A DNA stretch of 64,000 nucleotides from UBA6136 sp044350805 (GTDB lineage Bacteria > Pseudomonadota > Gammaproteobacteria > Methylococcales > Methylococcaceae), in NCBI GenBank assembly GCA_044350805.1, contig JBILGU010000003.1:1-64000 (forward strand), in the 5' to 3' direction. Positions 23,755 through 33,676 of the stretch are shown in pieces (the stretch's first letter is position 1; each line of letters opens with the position of its first letter). Position numbers and translations under genes: made by a program. The notes under the pieces were generated by a model that did not search any database, had not been told where the DNA came from, and was given only the letters and a program-made list of their open reading frames with translations.

Positions 23755-25905
23755 ATGAAAACGGAAGTGCGCGCGTCGCGCCCCTCTCGCTCCGCTGGAA
23801 AAAGCTACGGGATCGCCCCGGGAACGCCGCTTCAGCAAGGTGCTCATCTGGCCAGTGACGGGGTTAATTTTGCCCTTTTTAGCCGCCATGCCACCCGGGT
23901 CTGGTTGCTTCTGTTTGAGAACATTGATGCGGATCTTCCTTCTCAAACCATTGAGTTGGATCGCCAGCATCACAAGACCGGGGACATTTGGCACGTTCGC
24001 GTTCTAGGGGCTGGACGAGGCTTGGTCTATGCCTATCGGGTCGATGGCCCATTGCTTCCTGAAAAGGGGCATCGGTTTGATGCGTCAAAAATTCTTCTGG
24101 ACCCCTATGCGACGGCGCTGGCGAGTCCTCGGCGTCTCGACTTTGGCAAGCTTTGTGGTCTCGATGCCCCGGTGCATGCTGGCGACAGCTGCGTTGAGAA
24201 TCCAGCCATCGTGAAGTGTCTGGTTACGGAAAGCGGCTTTGATTGGGGCGATGATCGCCCTCTTCACCATGATTGGTCGGATCTGGTGATTTATGAGGCC
24301 CATGTGCGCGGGCTCACGGTTCACCCTTCGGCCGGCTCTTCGGCGCCCGGAACATTTCTGGGCCTGATCGACAAGATTCCTTACCTTCAGTCCCTTGGGA
24401 TTAATGCGATCGAATTGATGCCGTTGCAGGCGTTCAATCCGGCCGAGGTCACCCTGCGAAACCCGCTGACTGGCCAGTGTCTGAGCAATTATTGGGGATA
24501 CAACACCATTGCGTTCTTCGCGCCCTACGAGGGCTACGGTAGTCGCTCCTACCCGGGCTGCCAGGTGGATGAATTCAAGACGATGGTCAAGGCATTGCAT
24601 GAGGCCGGCATTGAAGTCTTGTTGGATGTCGTCTTCAATCACACGGCTGAAGGCAATGAGACTGGACCCACCCTGAGTTTCCGGGGCCTCGACAACGCGG
24701 TCTACTACATCCTTGAAGAGGATCGCCGCTACTACAAGAACTACTCCGGCTGCGGCAATACCCTGAACTGCAGTCACCCGGTGGTGCGTAACTTTATCCT
24801 TGACTGCCTTCGCTATTGGGTGGTCGAAATGCATGTCGATGGTTTTAGGTTTGACCTGGCCTCGATCTTGGGGCGGGATCAGAACGGAAATTTGGTGCCG
24901 AACCCCCCGCTATTGGAGCAAATCGCGGAGGACCCCATTCTGCGCGACGTGAAGTTGATTGCGGAAGCCTGGGATGCCGGTGGCGCCTACCTTGTGGGCC
25001 GTTTTCCTGGGGAGAGATGGTCTGAGTGGAATGGCGTTTTTCGGGATGATATTCGGCGCTATTGGCGGGGCGATGCCGGCATGGCAGGTTCCTTTGCCAG
25101 CCGTCTTTGTGGAAGCGCGGATATTTACGAGCACAGTGGCAAGGCACCGTTGCACAGCATCAATTTTGTGACCTGTCATGACGGTTTTACCCTCCATGAC
25201 CTGGTCAGTTATGAAGTGAAGCACAACGAGGCCAATGGCGAGGACTCTCGCGATGGCTGCAACAATAACAGTAGCTGCAATTACGGAATTGAGGGTGTCA
25301 CGAGCGATCCTGCCATCCAGCAGGTCAGAGAGCGGCAGATGAAAAACTTCATCGTTTCGCTCTTTATGGCGCGGGGTGTGCCGATGCTTTTGGGTGGGGA
25401 CGAATTTTGCAGGACCCAGTGGGGTAACAATAATGCTTATTGTCAGGACAATGAGATTTCATGGTTTGATTGGGCTTTGGCCGATCAGCGGGCCGATTTT
25501 GTCCGCTTTGTAAGGGAATTGATCTTGCTGCGACGGCGCTTTCCGGTGTTATCCAGCGCGAGGTTTTATCGGCCGGACGAAATCGATTGGTTTAACCCCG
25601 AAGGACATGCGCTGGATTGGGGTTCTGACCTTGCCTTAGGGGGAATGATCCATTCGCAGGATGATGGGCAGAAGCTCTGTTTACTGGCGAATCCATCGGA
25701 CACCGCTATGGTTTTCAGAATACCGGAGCCTCCTAAAAATCGCCGTTGGCGTCGCCTGATTGATACATCCATCGCCTCGCCGCACGATGTCAGCCGGCCG
25801 GAAGATGCGGTTCCTGTCTTATCAGAGGGCGGCGTGCTGGTGAGGGACCGGAGTTTCCTGGTTCTTCTGGCCGGTGGGCCTTTGGCGCAAAGGTCGGCCT
25901 TATGA
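23755..25905 (+). CDS. glgX: Glycogen debranching enzyme / isoamylase-type (GlgX)
   Basis: A 716-residue GH13 enzyme with an N-terminal CBM48-like domain (about 20-130) and the four GH13 motifs: DVVFNHTAEG (291-300), GFRFDLAS with the nucleophile Asp367, EAWD with the acid Glu404, and FVTCHDGF with Asp476. It cleaves alpha-1,6 branches of glycogen or its limit dextrins in the cytoplasm. A clear GGGAGATCAAG ribosome-binding site precedes the ATG. Unusually, no other glycogen gene is near. It lies between a lipid-transport operon and an efflux operon, and its stop overlaps the next start (ATGA). Confidence 0.95.
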   Translation: MKTEVRASRPSRSAGKSYGIAPGTPLQQGAHLASDGVNFALFSRHATRVWLLLFENIDADLPSQTIELDRQHHKTGDIWHVRVLGAGRGLVYAYRVDGPLLPEKGHRFDASKILLDPYATALASPRRLDFGKLCGLDAPVHAGDSCVENPAIVKCLVTESGFDWGDDRPLHHDWSDLVIYEAHVRGLTVHPSAGSSAPGTFLGLIDKIPYLQSLGINAIELMPLQAFNPAEVTLRNPLTGQCLSNYWGYNTIAFFAPYEGYGSRSYPGCQVDEFKTMVKALHEAGIEVLLDVVFNHTAEGNETGPTLSFRGLDNAVYYILEEDRRYYKNYSGCGNTLNCSHPVVRNFILDCLRYWVVEMHVDGFRFDLASILGRDQNGNLVPNPPLLEQIAEDPILRDVKLIAEAWDAGGAYLVGRFPGERWSEWNGVFRDDIRRYWRGDAGMAGSFASRLCGSADIYEHSGKAPLHSINFVTCHDGFTLHDLVSYEVKHNEANGEDSRDGCNNNSSCNYGIEGVTSDPAIQQVRERQMKNFIVSLFMARGVPMLLGGDEFCRTQWGNNNAYCQDNEISWFDWALADQRADFVRFVRELILLRRRFPVLSSARFYRPDEIDWFNPEGHALDWGSDLALGGMIHSQDDGQKLCLLANPSDTAMVFRIPEPPKNRRWRRLIDTSIASPHDVSRPEDAVPVLSEGGVLVRDRSFLVLLAGGPLAQRSAL

Positions 25906-27500
25906 AATTTCGTTATCTCCCGATTTTGGTGATTGCAGGGGTCCTCTCAGGCTGTCCGATGGTTGGGCCAGATTTTGAAAAGCCCGAAAGCCAGCTTTCT
26001 GGTAAATGGATGGAGCAGGGGGATCAACGGATCAAGGCGAAGCCAGATGAGTTTCGTGAATGGTGGAAGGCTTTCAATGACCCGATACTGAATCGGCTGA
26101 TTGAAATGGCTTATGCGGAGAATCTTTCTTTGCAGGCGGCGGGCGCTAAGATCCTCTCAGCAAGAGCTCAATTAGGGATTGCGATTGGCGATTTCTTTCC
26201 TCAGCAGCAAGATATTTCAGGGCTGATTTGGGATATTCACCTGCCACAGTCGGGTTTGAGCGAGCGACTACCCGCAACGAACCGTCCCGATACCAGTAGT
26301 AATAATGTTGCCGGTCTTTGGTTGGATCGTCTCGGTCCTACCGTGAACTGGGAAATCGATCTTTGGGGTAAATTTCGGCGGGCAATCGAGTCGGCTGATG
26401 CCTCGATGCTGGCCCAGATTGCAAACTACGACGCGATTCTGGTCAGCCTGACCGGGGATGTCGCCAATAACTATATTAAGGTCAGGACGTTGGAGCGGCG
26501 CCTGGATATCGCCCGCAGTAACATCGAAGTTCAAAAGGGCAGTCTTAAGATTGCTGAATCAAAATTTCGGGGTGGGAGCTCTTCGCGCCGCGATGTGGAG
26601 CAGGCCAAGACCGTCTTGGCGAGCACACAAGCACTCATCCCTAAACTGGATGCGCAATTACGTGCGACGAAAAATTCGCTCTGTTACCTTCTCGGTAAGC
26701 CGCCGCAGGAAATTGACGGATTACTCGGCGTGGATAAACGTTATGGCGAGATTCCGACCCCACCCGTCCAGGTTGCGGTTGGCATTCCCGTGGAGTTATT
26801 GAAGCGGAGACCAGACATCCGCGAGGCGGAATACAAGGCGCAATCCCAGTCGGCCCAGATCGGTATTGCAGAGGCACAGCTGTATCCCGCCCTCTCAATC
26901 AGCGGTAGCTTTGCCTTCGTTTCAAGCAGTGCTTCCGGACATAGTCTCAGTGACATGTTTGCCTGGGGCAATAATTTTCATCGATTTGGTCCAGCCTTCC
27001 AATGGAACATCATGAATTACGGCCAGATCACGAATCAGGTGCGTTACAACGATGCGATGTTCCAATCCTTGGTCATCGAATATCGGAACAAGGTGTTGAA
27101 AGCGCAGCAGGAAGTCGAAGATGGTTTGATTTTCTTCCTCAAGATGCAAGATTCAGCAGAATATTTGGCGCAAAGTACATCGGCTGCAAAGCGTTCGCTT
27201 GAGCTTGCCACCCTCCAGTACAAAGAGGGGATTGCCGACTTCACCACCGTATTGACCGCCGAGCAATCCCTGCTTCAGCAGCAGGACTCATTTGCTTCAA
27301 CCTTGGGTGATGTGGCAGGGAGTCTTGTTCTGGTCTACAGGGGAATGGGGGGGGGATGGCAGATCCGCGAGGGGCACGACTTTGTGCCCGAGGATATTCG
27401 CCAGTCCATGGAAAAGCGGACCGGCTGGGGTAACTTGCTCAAATCCTTTACGCCTGAGACAGGTCCCGCACGAGGCACCATTAGGGCGCCGGAGTGGTAA
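25902..27500 (+). CDS. Outer-membrane efflux lipoprotein (NodT/OprM family)
   Basis: A 532-residue outer-membrane factor. It has a lipoprotein signal ending LSGC (Cys18), the GPDFEKPE start and FREWWKAFNDPILNRLIEMA of the NodT family, and two OEP repeats that build the TolC-like trimeric channel (for example VELLKRRPDIREAEYKAQ and TEDALIFF-like helices). It takes substrates delivered by the RND pump to the outside. It starts within the glgX stop codon and is followed by the adaptor and pump genes. Confidence 0.93.
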   Translation: MKFRYLPILVIAGVLSGCPMVGPDFEKPESQLSGKWMEQGDQRIKAKPDEFREWWKAFNDPILNRLIEMAYAENLSLQAAGAKILSARAQLGIAIGDFFPQQQDISGLIWDIHLPQSGLSERLPATNRPDTSSNNVAGLWLDRLGPTVNWEIDLWGKFRRAIESADASMLAQIANYDAILVSLTGDVANNYIKVRTLERRLDIARSNIEVQKGSLKIAESKFRGGSSSRRDVEQAKTVLASTQALIPKLDAQLRATKNSLCYLLGKPPQEIDGLLGVDKRYGEIPTPPVQVAVGIPVELLKRRPDIREAEYKAQSQSAQIGIAEAQLYPALSISGSFAFVSSSASGHSLSDMFAWGNNFHRFGPAFQWNIMNYGQITNQVRYNDAMFQSLVIEYRNKVLKAQQEVEDGLIFFLKMQDSAEYLAQSTSAAKRSLELATLQYKEGIADFTTVLTAEQSLLQQQDSFASTLGDVAGSLVLVYRGMGGGWQIREGHDFVPEDIRQSMEKRTGWGNLLKSFTPETGPARGTIRAPEW

Positions 27501-27516
27501 CCAAGAGTACGATCAA

Positions 27517-28710
27517 ATGATGAGACTGTTTCCGGATCACGCCATGCATGACCAACGCGTCCAACGCCTTGTTCGATTTTCAGCCGTGCTTTTCTCTCTG
27601 GGACTGGCCGCGGTCGCCTGTGACAGTGGCAACAGCTACAAGCCACCGCCCGCACCCACGGTTTCGGTCAGTCATCCCAGGAGAGATCAGGTCATTGATG
27701 CGCTGGAGTTCACGGGTAATACCCAAGCGTTCTACACGGTTCAGCTGCGGGCTCGAGTTGAGGGGTATCTCGAAAAGGTTTTGTTTAAGGAGGGCGACAT
27801 TGTCGAAGAGGGCAAAACCCTTTTCATCATCCAGCAGGAATCCTATGTTGCAAAAGTTAAGGAGGCTGAAGCCAACCTTCTGGCCTCCAAGGCCAAGCTC
27901 ATGCATTCCGAAACGGAATACAAGAGATATCTTGGATTGATGAAGGAGGATGCCGCCGCGCAAACCGATGTCGATCGCTGGCACTATGAGAGAGATTCTG
28001 ATCGCGCTTCGGTCATGGGGAATGAGGCGCAACTCGACATTGCGAAATTGAATTTGGCTTACACCACCGTGAAGGCCCCGTTTAAGGGGAAGGTCAGCCG
28101 CCGATATTCTGATCCGGGCAATGTGGTGGGGCACAGCGAAGAGACGGTTCTCGCCGAGATCAACAAGATTGATCCCCTCTATGTTTATTTCACGATCAGT
28201 GAGCGCGATCTGCTCAGGGTCCGTGAAAACCGGATCAAACAGTCCGCTGGACAGATTGTGCCGCAACCAACCCTACCCATTTTTGTCGGTCTCGCGAACG
28301 AAGAGGGCTACCCCCATCAGGCGACGCTGAACTACACCGATATTCAGATAGATACGGCAACGGGAACCTTACAGCTTAGGGCGACTCTCCCAAATCCCAA
28401 CGGGGCGATCCTGCCAGGCTTGTTCGTCAGAATCAGAGCCGAGCAACCCGGGACGCGAGAGGGGCTTTTGTTGCCGGAGGATGCGGTGGCGTATGACCAG
28501 GCTGGAGCCTATGTCTTGGTGGTTGATGCGGACGGCGTCGTCAGTCGGCGGGGCGTCAGTCTTGGTCCCCTGATGGACAAGAGTCAAGTCATTGACGCAG
28601 GCTTGAATGAGGATGACTGGGTCATTGTGAATGGTCAAATGCGGGCCATTCCGGGAAAGAAGGTCACTCCGGTGCCCAGTGGAAAGTCACAAGGGTCTGA
28701 CGCCTCATGA
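27517..28710 (+). CDS. RND efflux periplasmic adaptor (membrane fusion protein)
   Basis: The frame is open much further upstream, inside the channel gene. The likely start is the ATG at 27517, 16 bases after the channel stop, with 27544 as an alternative. The ~397-residue product has a signal/lipoprotein-like segment ending near LAAVACDS, then the HlyD-type layout: LEFTGNTQAFYTVQLRARVEGYLEKV lipoyl half, an alpha-helical hairpin, the second lipoyl half (LAYTTVKAPFKGKVSR) and beta-barrel domains. It links the RND pump in the inner membrane to the outer-membrane channel. It ends ATGA on the pump start. Confidence 0.92.
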   Translation: MMRLFPDHAMHDQRVQRLVRFSAVLFSLGLAAVACDSGNSYKPPPAPTVSVSHPRRDQVIDALEFTGNTQAFYTVQLRARVEGYLEKVLFKEGDIVEEGKTLFIIQQESYVAKVKEAEANLLASKAKLMHSETEYKRYLGLMKEDAAAQTDVDRWHYERDSDRASVMGNEAQLDIAKLNLAYTTVKAPFKGKVSRRYSDPGNVVGHSEETVLAEINKIDPLYVYFTISERDLLRVRENRIKQSAGQIVPQPTLPIFVGLANEEGYPHQATLNYTDIQIDTATGTLQLRATLPNPNGAILPGLFVRIRAEQPGTREGLLLPEDAVAYDQAGAYVLVVDADGVVSRRGVSLGPLMDKSQVIDAGLNEDDWVIVNGQMRAIPGKKVTPVPSGKSQGSDAS

Positions 28711-31700
28711 TGTCAAAGTTTTTTATCGAACGGCCGATTCTCGCGAATGTCATCGCGATAATCACCATCATTCTGGGTCTCGTCAGCATGGGGTCTCTCC
28801 CTGTGGCCCAGTATCCCGAGATTGTTCCGCCGACCATCATGGTGACCACGACCTACCCGGGTGCAAGTGCAGAGGTCATTGCGAAGACGGTGGGTATCCC
28901 GATTGAAGAAGGGGTGAACGGGGTCGAAAAATCGATTTATCTCTATTCGACCAGTGGTTCGGATGGGACCTACTCATTGACCATCACCTTTGATGTTGGG
29001 ACGGATCTCAATGCCGCGCTGACGCTGGTGCAAAACCTTGTTAATGGGCAGCTATCCCAACTTCCAGATGCAGTGCAAAAGCAGGGCGTCTCTGTTCGAA
29101 AGGTTTCGACCAATATTCTGATGGCCATCAGCCTCTACTCGGATGATGATCGTTTTGATGAGACCTATCTGGCCAACTACGCGCAGATCAATCTGCTTTA
29201 CCCACTATGGCGAGTTCCTGGGGTTGGCCAGGTCGTTGTCAAAGGGGCTGGAAGCTATAGCATGCGGATCTGGTTGAACCCAGATCGGCTGAGGTACTTC
29301 GGGCTAACAACGACGGATGTCGCAGATGCGGTTCGAACTCAGAATAATCAGGTAGTTGCCGGTCAGCTGGGAGGTCCGCCTATTCCAGATGATCAGTCAT
29401 TGCAGTTCACGATTAACGCATTGGGCAGACTCTCGGAAGTTTCCGAATTCGAGAACATCATCATCAAGAGTGTCTTGCCCGAGAATGGAAAGACCGCTCA
29501 GATCGTTCGGGTTAAAGATGTGGCTCGCGTTGAGCTCGAGCAGAAGTCTTACATTAATTTTTCTGCGGTCAGTGGTCGCAAGTCAGCACAGCTTCTGGTT
29601 TATGCGCTGCCGGGCGCTAATGCCCTTGAGGTCGGTGAAAAGGTCCGTGCCCTGACCGATGAAATGTCGCACGTTTTTCCCGAAGGGTTGAAGTACAGGA
29701 TCATCTACGACACCACAGGCTTCATTAAGCAGTCCATTCATGCGGTCTATGAGACGCTTTATGAAGCGGGGTTTCTGGTCTTGGCTGTCGTTGTCCTGTT
29801 TCTTCAGAACTGGCGTGCGACTCTGGTGCCAGCGACGACGGTGCCGGTCACCATCATTGGCGCCTTTGCGGCGATGGCCGCGATGGGTTTTACCATCAAC
29901 CTCATGACGCTCTTTGCGCTCATTCTTGCGATCGGTATTGTTGTCGATGATGCGATTGTCATTGTGGAAAACGCCTCGGCACATATCGAAAAGGGGATGA
30001 CCCCCAAGGATGCAACCATCAAGGCAATGTCACAAATGACGGGCCCTGTGATCGGGATCACCTTGGTCCTCTCAGCGGTTTTTTTGCCTGCGGCCTTTCT
30101 GCCAGGAATTAGTGGGCAGCTGTTTCGACAGTTTGCGCTGGTGATTGCTGCGACGGCCATTATTAGCGCGATCAATGCACTCACGTTAAAGCCGGCGCAG
30201 TGTGCGCTTTACTTGAAGCCCATCCCGAAGGACTACCAACCCAATGCCTTTTATCAGGCGTTTAATCGAGTTTATGCCAAGATTGAAGCGGCCTATGTGG
30301 CGATCGTTCAATGGATGGTGCTCAGAACGAAGACCATGCTCATGGTCTTTTTCTCAGTCGTGGCGCTGGGTGGCTGGCTTTTTAGTCATCACTCCACGGG
30401 ATTCCTCCCCATCGAAGATCAAGGGTATGCCATCGTTCTTGGGAAGTTGCCCGAAGGAAGCTCGCAGCCAAGAGTTCGTGCCGTAGCCCAAAAGGTCAGC
30501 GATATCTTGAAGGAAACACCAGGGATCAAGGGCTGGGTCACCATCGGAGGATTCTCGGTAGCCGATACCGCCAACCTATCCAATGCATTCACAATGTTCG
30601 TCATTTATAAAGACTGGGAAGAGCGCGGGGATGCATTGGGGCAGCCTCAGATCCTCCAAAGTCTCAAAGCGAAGTTTGATGCGATTGAGGAGGCGCGTGT
30701 TGTTGCTGTGACACCGCCTCCAATTGCGGGTCTGGGGCAGCTTGGGGGGCTCCAGATGATGATTGAAGATCGAGAGGGTCGGGGCATTAAAATGTTGCAG
30801 CCGGTCATGGGAGAGCTTCTGCGCGCGGCCCAAGCGCAAAGTGGGCTTGGCTTTTCAGCAACCACGTTCAGTGCATTAAGTCCCCAGTTATTCCTCGATA
30901 TCGACCGAACGAAAGCCCAGTCTCTTGGGGTCAGTATGGATAGTGTCTTTGGCGCCCTTCAGTCTTACTTGGGGTCGAGCTATGTCAATCTTTTCACCAA
31001 GTTTGATCAGTCTTTCCAGGTCTATGTCCAAGCGGATGCGCCTTACCGAAGAGGCATTGAGGACATTCAAAACCTTTACGTCAGAAACAGTCAGAAAAAT
31101 ATGGTCCCGCTGGGGACGCTCTTATCTGTCAATCGCAGCGTGGGATCAGAATTGGTTTCGCGTTACAACCTGTATCCGGCTGCGCCCTTATTCGGGGCCC
31201 CGGCGCCTGGAAAAAGCGGCGGTGATGCCATGACGTTGATGGAGCAAATGGCTTCTGATGTATTGCCGCAGGGAATGAAGTTTGACTGGACGGCCGTGGC
31301 CTATCAGCAAAAATTGGTTGGAAACACAGCCTACTTGGTCTACGCGCTCTCGATTCTCCTTGTTTATCTGGTCTTGGCGGCGCAATACGAAAGTTGGATT
31401 TCGCCGCTCGGGGTGATTCTGGTCGTGCCCATGGCGCTGGTGGGCGTCATCCTCGCCTTGATCTCTCGAAACTTCGACAACAATCTCTATACGCAGGTCG
31501 GTTTGGTCCTGATGATCGCCCTGGCGAGTAAAAATGCCATTTTGGTCGTGGAGTTTGCCCGCGAGCTCAGGCATGAGGGTATGGGCATTACCGAAGCGGC
31601 TGTGGAGGCAACTCGTCGGCGTTTCCGCCCCATTCTCATGACATCCTTCGCCTTTATTCTCGGGGTCTATCCACTCCTCAAGGCGAGTGGAGCTGGGGCA

Positions 31701-31850
31701 GCCAGTCAGCAAGCAATCGGGACGGTTGTTTTTGGTGGGATGATTGCCTCGACCCTTCTAGCCATTCCCTTTGTGCCCGTTTTTTACGTAGTGACCGAGC
31801 AGATTTCCGAATGGCTCGCCGCTCGGAAGCAAGCTAAATCCGAGTCCTAG
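28707..31850 (+). CDS. RND multidrug efflux pump (HAE1/AcrB-type)
   Basis: A 1047-residue pump with twelve helices and two large periplasmic loops, the full AcrB length. Visible signatures are MSKFFIERPILANVIA at the start, PVAQYPEI, the TM4 proton-relay pair in AIGIVVDDAIVIVENA, and the C-terminal GLVLMIALASKNAILVVEFA. It exports hydrophobic compounds using the proton gradient, working with the adaptor and channel encoded just upstream. No regulator is adjacent. The gene ends at a perfect hairpin. Confidence 0.96.
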   Translation: MMSKFFIERPILANVIAIITIILGLVSMGSLPVAQYPEIVPPTIMVTTTYPGASAEVIAKTVGIPIEEGVNGVEKSIYLYSTSGSDGTYSLTITFDVGTDLNAALTLVQNLVNGQLSQLPDAVQKQGVSVRKVSTNILMAISLYSDDDRFDETYLANYAQINLLYPLWRVPGVGQVVVKGAGSYSMRIWLNPDRLRYFGLTTTDVADAVRTQNNQVVAGQLGGPPIPDDQSLQFTINALGRLSEVSEFENIIIKSVLPENGKTAQIVRVKDVARVELEQKSYINFSAVSGRKSAQLLVYALPGANALEVGEKVRALTDEMSHVFPEGLKYRIIYDTTGFIKQSIHAVYETLYEAGFLVLAVVVLFLQNWRATLVPATTVPVTIIGAFAAMAAMGFTINLMTLFALILAIGIVVDDAIVIVENASAHIEKGMTPKDATIKAMSQMTGPVIGITLVLSAVFLPAAFLPGISGQLFRQFALVIAATAIISAINALTLKPAQCALYLKPIPKDYQPNAFYQAFNRVYAKIEAAYVAIVQWMVLRTKTMLMVFFSVVALGGWLFSHHSTGFLPIEDQGYAIVLGKLPEGSSQPRVRAVAQKVSDILKETPGIKGWVTIGGFSVADTANLSNAFTMFVIYKDWEERGDALGQPQILQSLKAKFDAIEEARVVAVTPPPIAGLGQLGGLQMMIEDREGRGIKMLQPVMGELLRAAQAQSGLGFSATTFSALSPQLFLDIDRTKAQSLGVSMDSVFGALQSYLGSSYVNLFTKFDQSFQVYVQADAPYRRGIEDIQNLYVRNSQKNMVPLGTLLSVNRSVGSELVSRYNLYPAAPLFGAPAPGKSGGDAMTLMEQMASDVLPQGMKFDWTAVAYQQKLVGNTAYLVYALSILLVYLVLAAQYESWISPLGVILVVPMALVGVILALISRNFDNNLYTQVGLVLMIALASKNAILVVEFARELRHEGMGITEAAVEATRRRFRPILMTSFAFILGVYPLLKASGAGAASQQAIGTVVFGGMIASTLLAIPFVPVFYVVTEQISEWLAARKQAKSES

Positions 31851-31855
31851 CGGAT

Positions 31856-31888
31856 TCTGGTCGAGAAAAGAGGATTTTCTCGACCAGA
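31856..31888. terminator. Strong bidirectional terminator
   Basis: TCTGGTCGAGAAAA (31856-31869) and TTTTCTCGACCAGA (31875-31888) form a perfect 14-bp stem with a five-base loop. The A-rich and T-rich stem foot serves both strands. It sits between the convergent RND pump and SoxYZ-like carrier genes. Confidence 0.85.
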
Positions 31889-31898
31889 GCCTTGGGTA

Positions 31899-32714
31899 TT
31901 AGGGTGAAACCGTCTGTGAGGCGCTGAACTGATTGCCGAGATTGTCCTTGATCTCTGCCTTGAGCTCCCCGGCACGATCGGGTTTGAAGAAGAATCGGAA
32001 ATTCGGGTCTGCGCTGACGGCAATATCACCTCTGACACCGAGAATGAGTTTCCCATCAAAGGTCACCTTGGCCTCTGTCACGAAGTGCGCAGGCTGCACA
32101 ATGCGGCTGATCTGATCCATTTGCATCCCGGTGATGTTGGGGTGACTGATCAGGAGCTGAATCGGGTTGGGCTGGCCGATCACGACTTTGTCGCCCTCAA
32201 ATTTGAACTTCATTTTTCCCATGCGGGCCTTGGCGGCCTCGGCATCTGTTCCAATTGGCGCTGAGCAACCGCCGCTGGCCTTTACGAAGGCCTTGGCCAT
32301 GTGGAGTTTTCCGTCATTGGTCAGTGCAATGGCGCGGACATGAGTATAGGCGTTAAAGCGCATCCTTGTGGCGATGTCGGCTTTGCCGCTCTCGGGACTA
32401 AAGTCGAAGGAGGCCGAGAAAGGGGTCGGATTGTTGTCAATGATGACCGTGATGTTCCTGATGAAGTGATCCTGAGTTTGAGGGAACTTGCTGATGATCT
32501 GAATCGGAACGAGCGCAGGATCTTCTGCGCGGTAGGGCGCCGTGATCTCGATCGTGTCCTGGTCCTCATTAATGGCCTGCTCACCAAAAAACTTTGACTT
32601 AAGGGATCCCGTCCAGGCTGACTCATCCTCGCCTTCGGCCCAGACGGCCTGGGACATCACGAGGGCGCCAAGCGTGGCCAGCGCTACTGGGCGGATTAAA
32701 GAAAAAAGCTTCAT
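31899..32714 (-). CDS. Quinoprotein-dehydrogenase-associated SoxYZ-like carrier
   Basis: I start the gene at the ATG at 32714, which overlaps the metallohydrolase stop by 4 bases and has AGGAG upstream. Longer in-frame starts fall inside that gene. The 271-residue protein has a Sec signal (MSQAVWA, about residue 26), a SoxY-like half ending in the carrier motif GGC (Cys150), followed directly by a SoxZ-like half (about 180-271). In sulfur oxidation the SoxY Cys arm carries thio-intermediates. Fused SoxYZ-like proteins of this kind accompany PQQ alcohol dehydrogenases ('quinoprotein relay'), where their chemistry is not known. Xox genes nearby fit that association. Confidence 0.82.
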   Translation of the reverse strand: MKLFSLIRPVALATLGALVMSQAVWAEGEDESAWTGSLKSKFFGEQAINEDQDTIEITAPYRAEDPALVPIQIISKFPQTQDHFIRNITVIIDNNPTPFSASFDFSPESGKADIATRMRFNAYTHVRAIALTNDGKLHMAKAFVKASGGCSAPIGTDAEAAKARMGKMKFKFEGDKVVIGQPNPIQLLISHPNITGMQMDQISRIVQPAHFVTEAKVTFDGKLILGVRGDIAVSADPNFRFFFKPDRAGELKAEIKDNLGNQFSASQTVSP

Positions 32715-33676
32715 CGTGGATCTCCTGGGGTTGTCTTGGGGGATTCTTCTTCCCATTCAAGTTCTGCAAAGGCCGTGGCAACATTGCGTTTGTGGAAGGC
32801 ATCAAAAAGCTGCCAGTCAGTCCGGCTCTTTTGGCCCACTTCGTTCATGGCTTGCTCAATGGTTTTATTGGATTGGATGGCGGTCCTGATTTCATTCGCC
32901 AATGATTGAAGGTAATTCTCCTCTCCGGTCAGGGCCAGTGGCCAGTCGGCAGTGACCGGGCCGTGCCCCGGAATGACCTGGCTGGCGTCAATCTGCCTGA
33001 GTCGATCGATTTCCCGTAGCCAGCCCAGAAGGCTGCCATCGATCACGGGCAAATGCCCCATGAAAAGGAGGTCTGCGAGCCAGAGGGTGCGGGTCTGGGT
33101 GTCGAAAACGCTGAGGTCATTGTCGGTATGGGCCGTCGGGTGAGCCGTTAGCTTGAGGGTTCGCCCGCCAAGATCGAGATCAAGCGTGCCTTGGACCGGA
33201 AGGTCCGGGGGCACGAAATGGTCATGGCTCAGGGTCATGCCAAGATCGCGTTGGGCCATATCGCTGTAGTAAGGGGCCCTCAAGGCCATCGCCTGGGCGA
33301 GTTTATGGTGCCCAACAAAGCGAACCCCCTCATGACGGAAGCTCTTGTTGCCATAGATATGGTCCGGATGGACATGGGTATTGATGACATAGCAGATGGG
33401 AACTTGCGTTCTTTGCTCAATGGCGTCACGAAGTCGCTGACCCTGATCGGGGCTTCCTCCGCTGTCAATCACAGCGACACAGCGCTCACCGATGACAAAG
33501 CCGATATTAGCGATCTCGCCCCGATTTTTTACGTCGGGAACTTCATGAACGCCTTGATGGACAAAGATACCGGGAGCCACTTCCTTGAGGGACAGAGTTT
33601 CGGCCCGGAGGGTAGATCCCAGTCCTAGCAGGAACGAGGCCGCCACCAGCAGACGAAGAGAGTTTTTTAGGGTCAT
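32711..33676 (-). CDS. Quinoprotein-relay metallo-beta-lactamase-fold hydrolase
   Basis: A 321-residue periplasmic protein with a signal peptide (about residue 25, LRA). The metal motif HVHPDH is at 101-106, with further ligands in HPTAHTDND and IPGHGPV, giving a two-metal metallo-beta-lactamase site. The ISDSGGS-like VIDSGGS stretch and length fit the group annotated as quinoprotein relay system zinc metallohydrolase, related to SoxH. It lies directly upstream of the SoxYZ-like carrier (ATGA overlap) and diverges from xoxF. The pairing suggests it acts on something held on the carrier Cys, but the substrate is unknown. Confidence 0.85.
   Translation of the reverse strand: MTLKNSLRLLVAASFLLGLGSTLRAETLSLKEVAPGIFVHQGVHEVPDVKNRGEIANIGFVIGERCVAVIDSGGSPDQGQRLRDAIEQRTQVPICYVINTHVHPDHIYGNKSFRHEGVRFVGHHKLAQAMALRAPYYSDMAQRDLGMTLSHDHFVPPDLPVQGTLDLDLGGRTLKLTAHPTAHTDNDLSVFDTQTRTLWLADLLFMGHLPVIDGSLLGWLREIDRLRQIDASQVIPGHGPVTADWPLALTGEENYLQSLANEIRTAIQSNKTIEQAMNEVGQKSRTDWQLFDAFHKRNVATAFAELEWEEESPKTTPGDPR

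Noticed and set aside
24085..24834. 249-codon minus-strand frame opposite glgX
   Set aside because: glgX has all four GH13 motifs on the plus strand; this is a shadow.
27292..27516. Long N-terminal extension of the efflux adaptor
   Set aside because: It lies inside the outer-membrane channel gene, and the signal-like segment appears only after the ATG at 27517.
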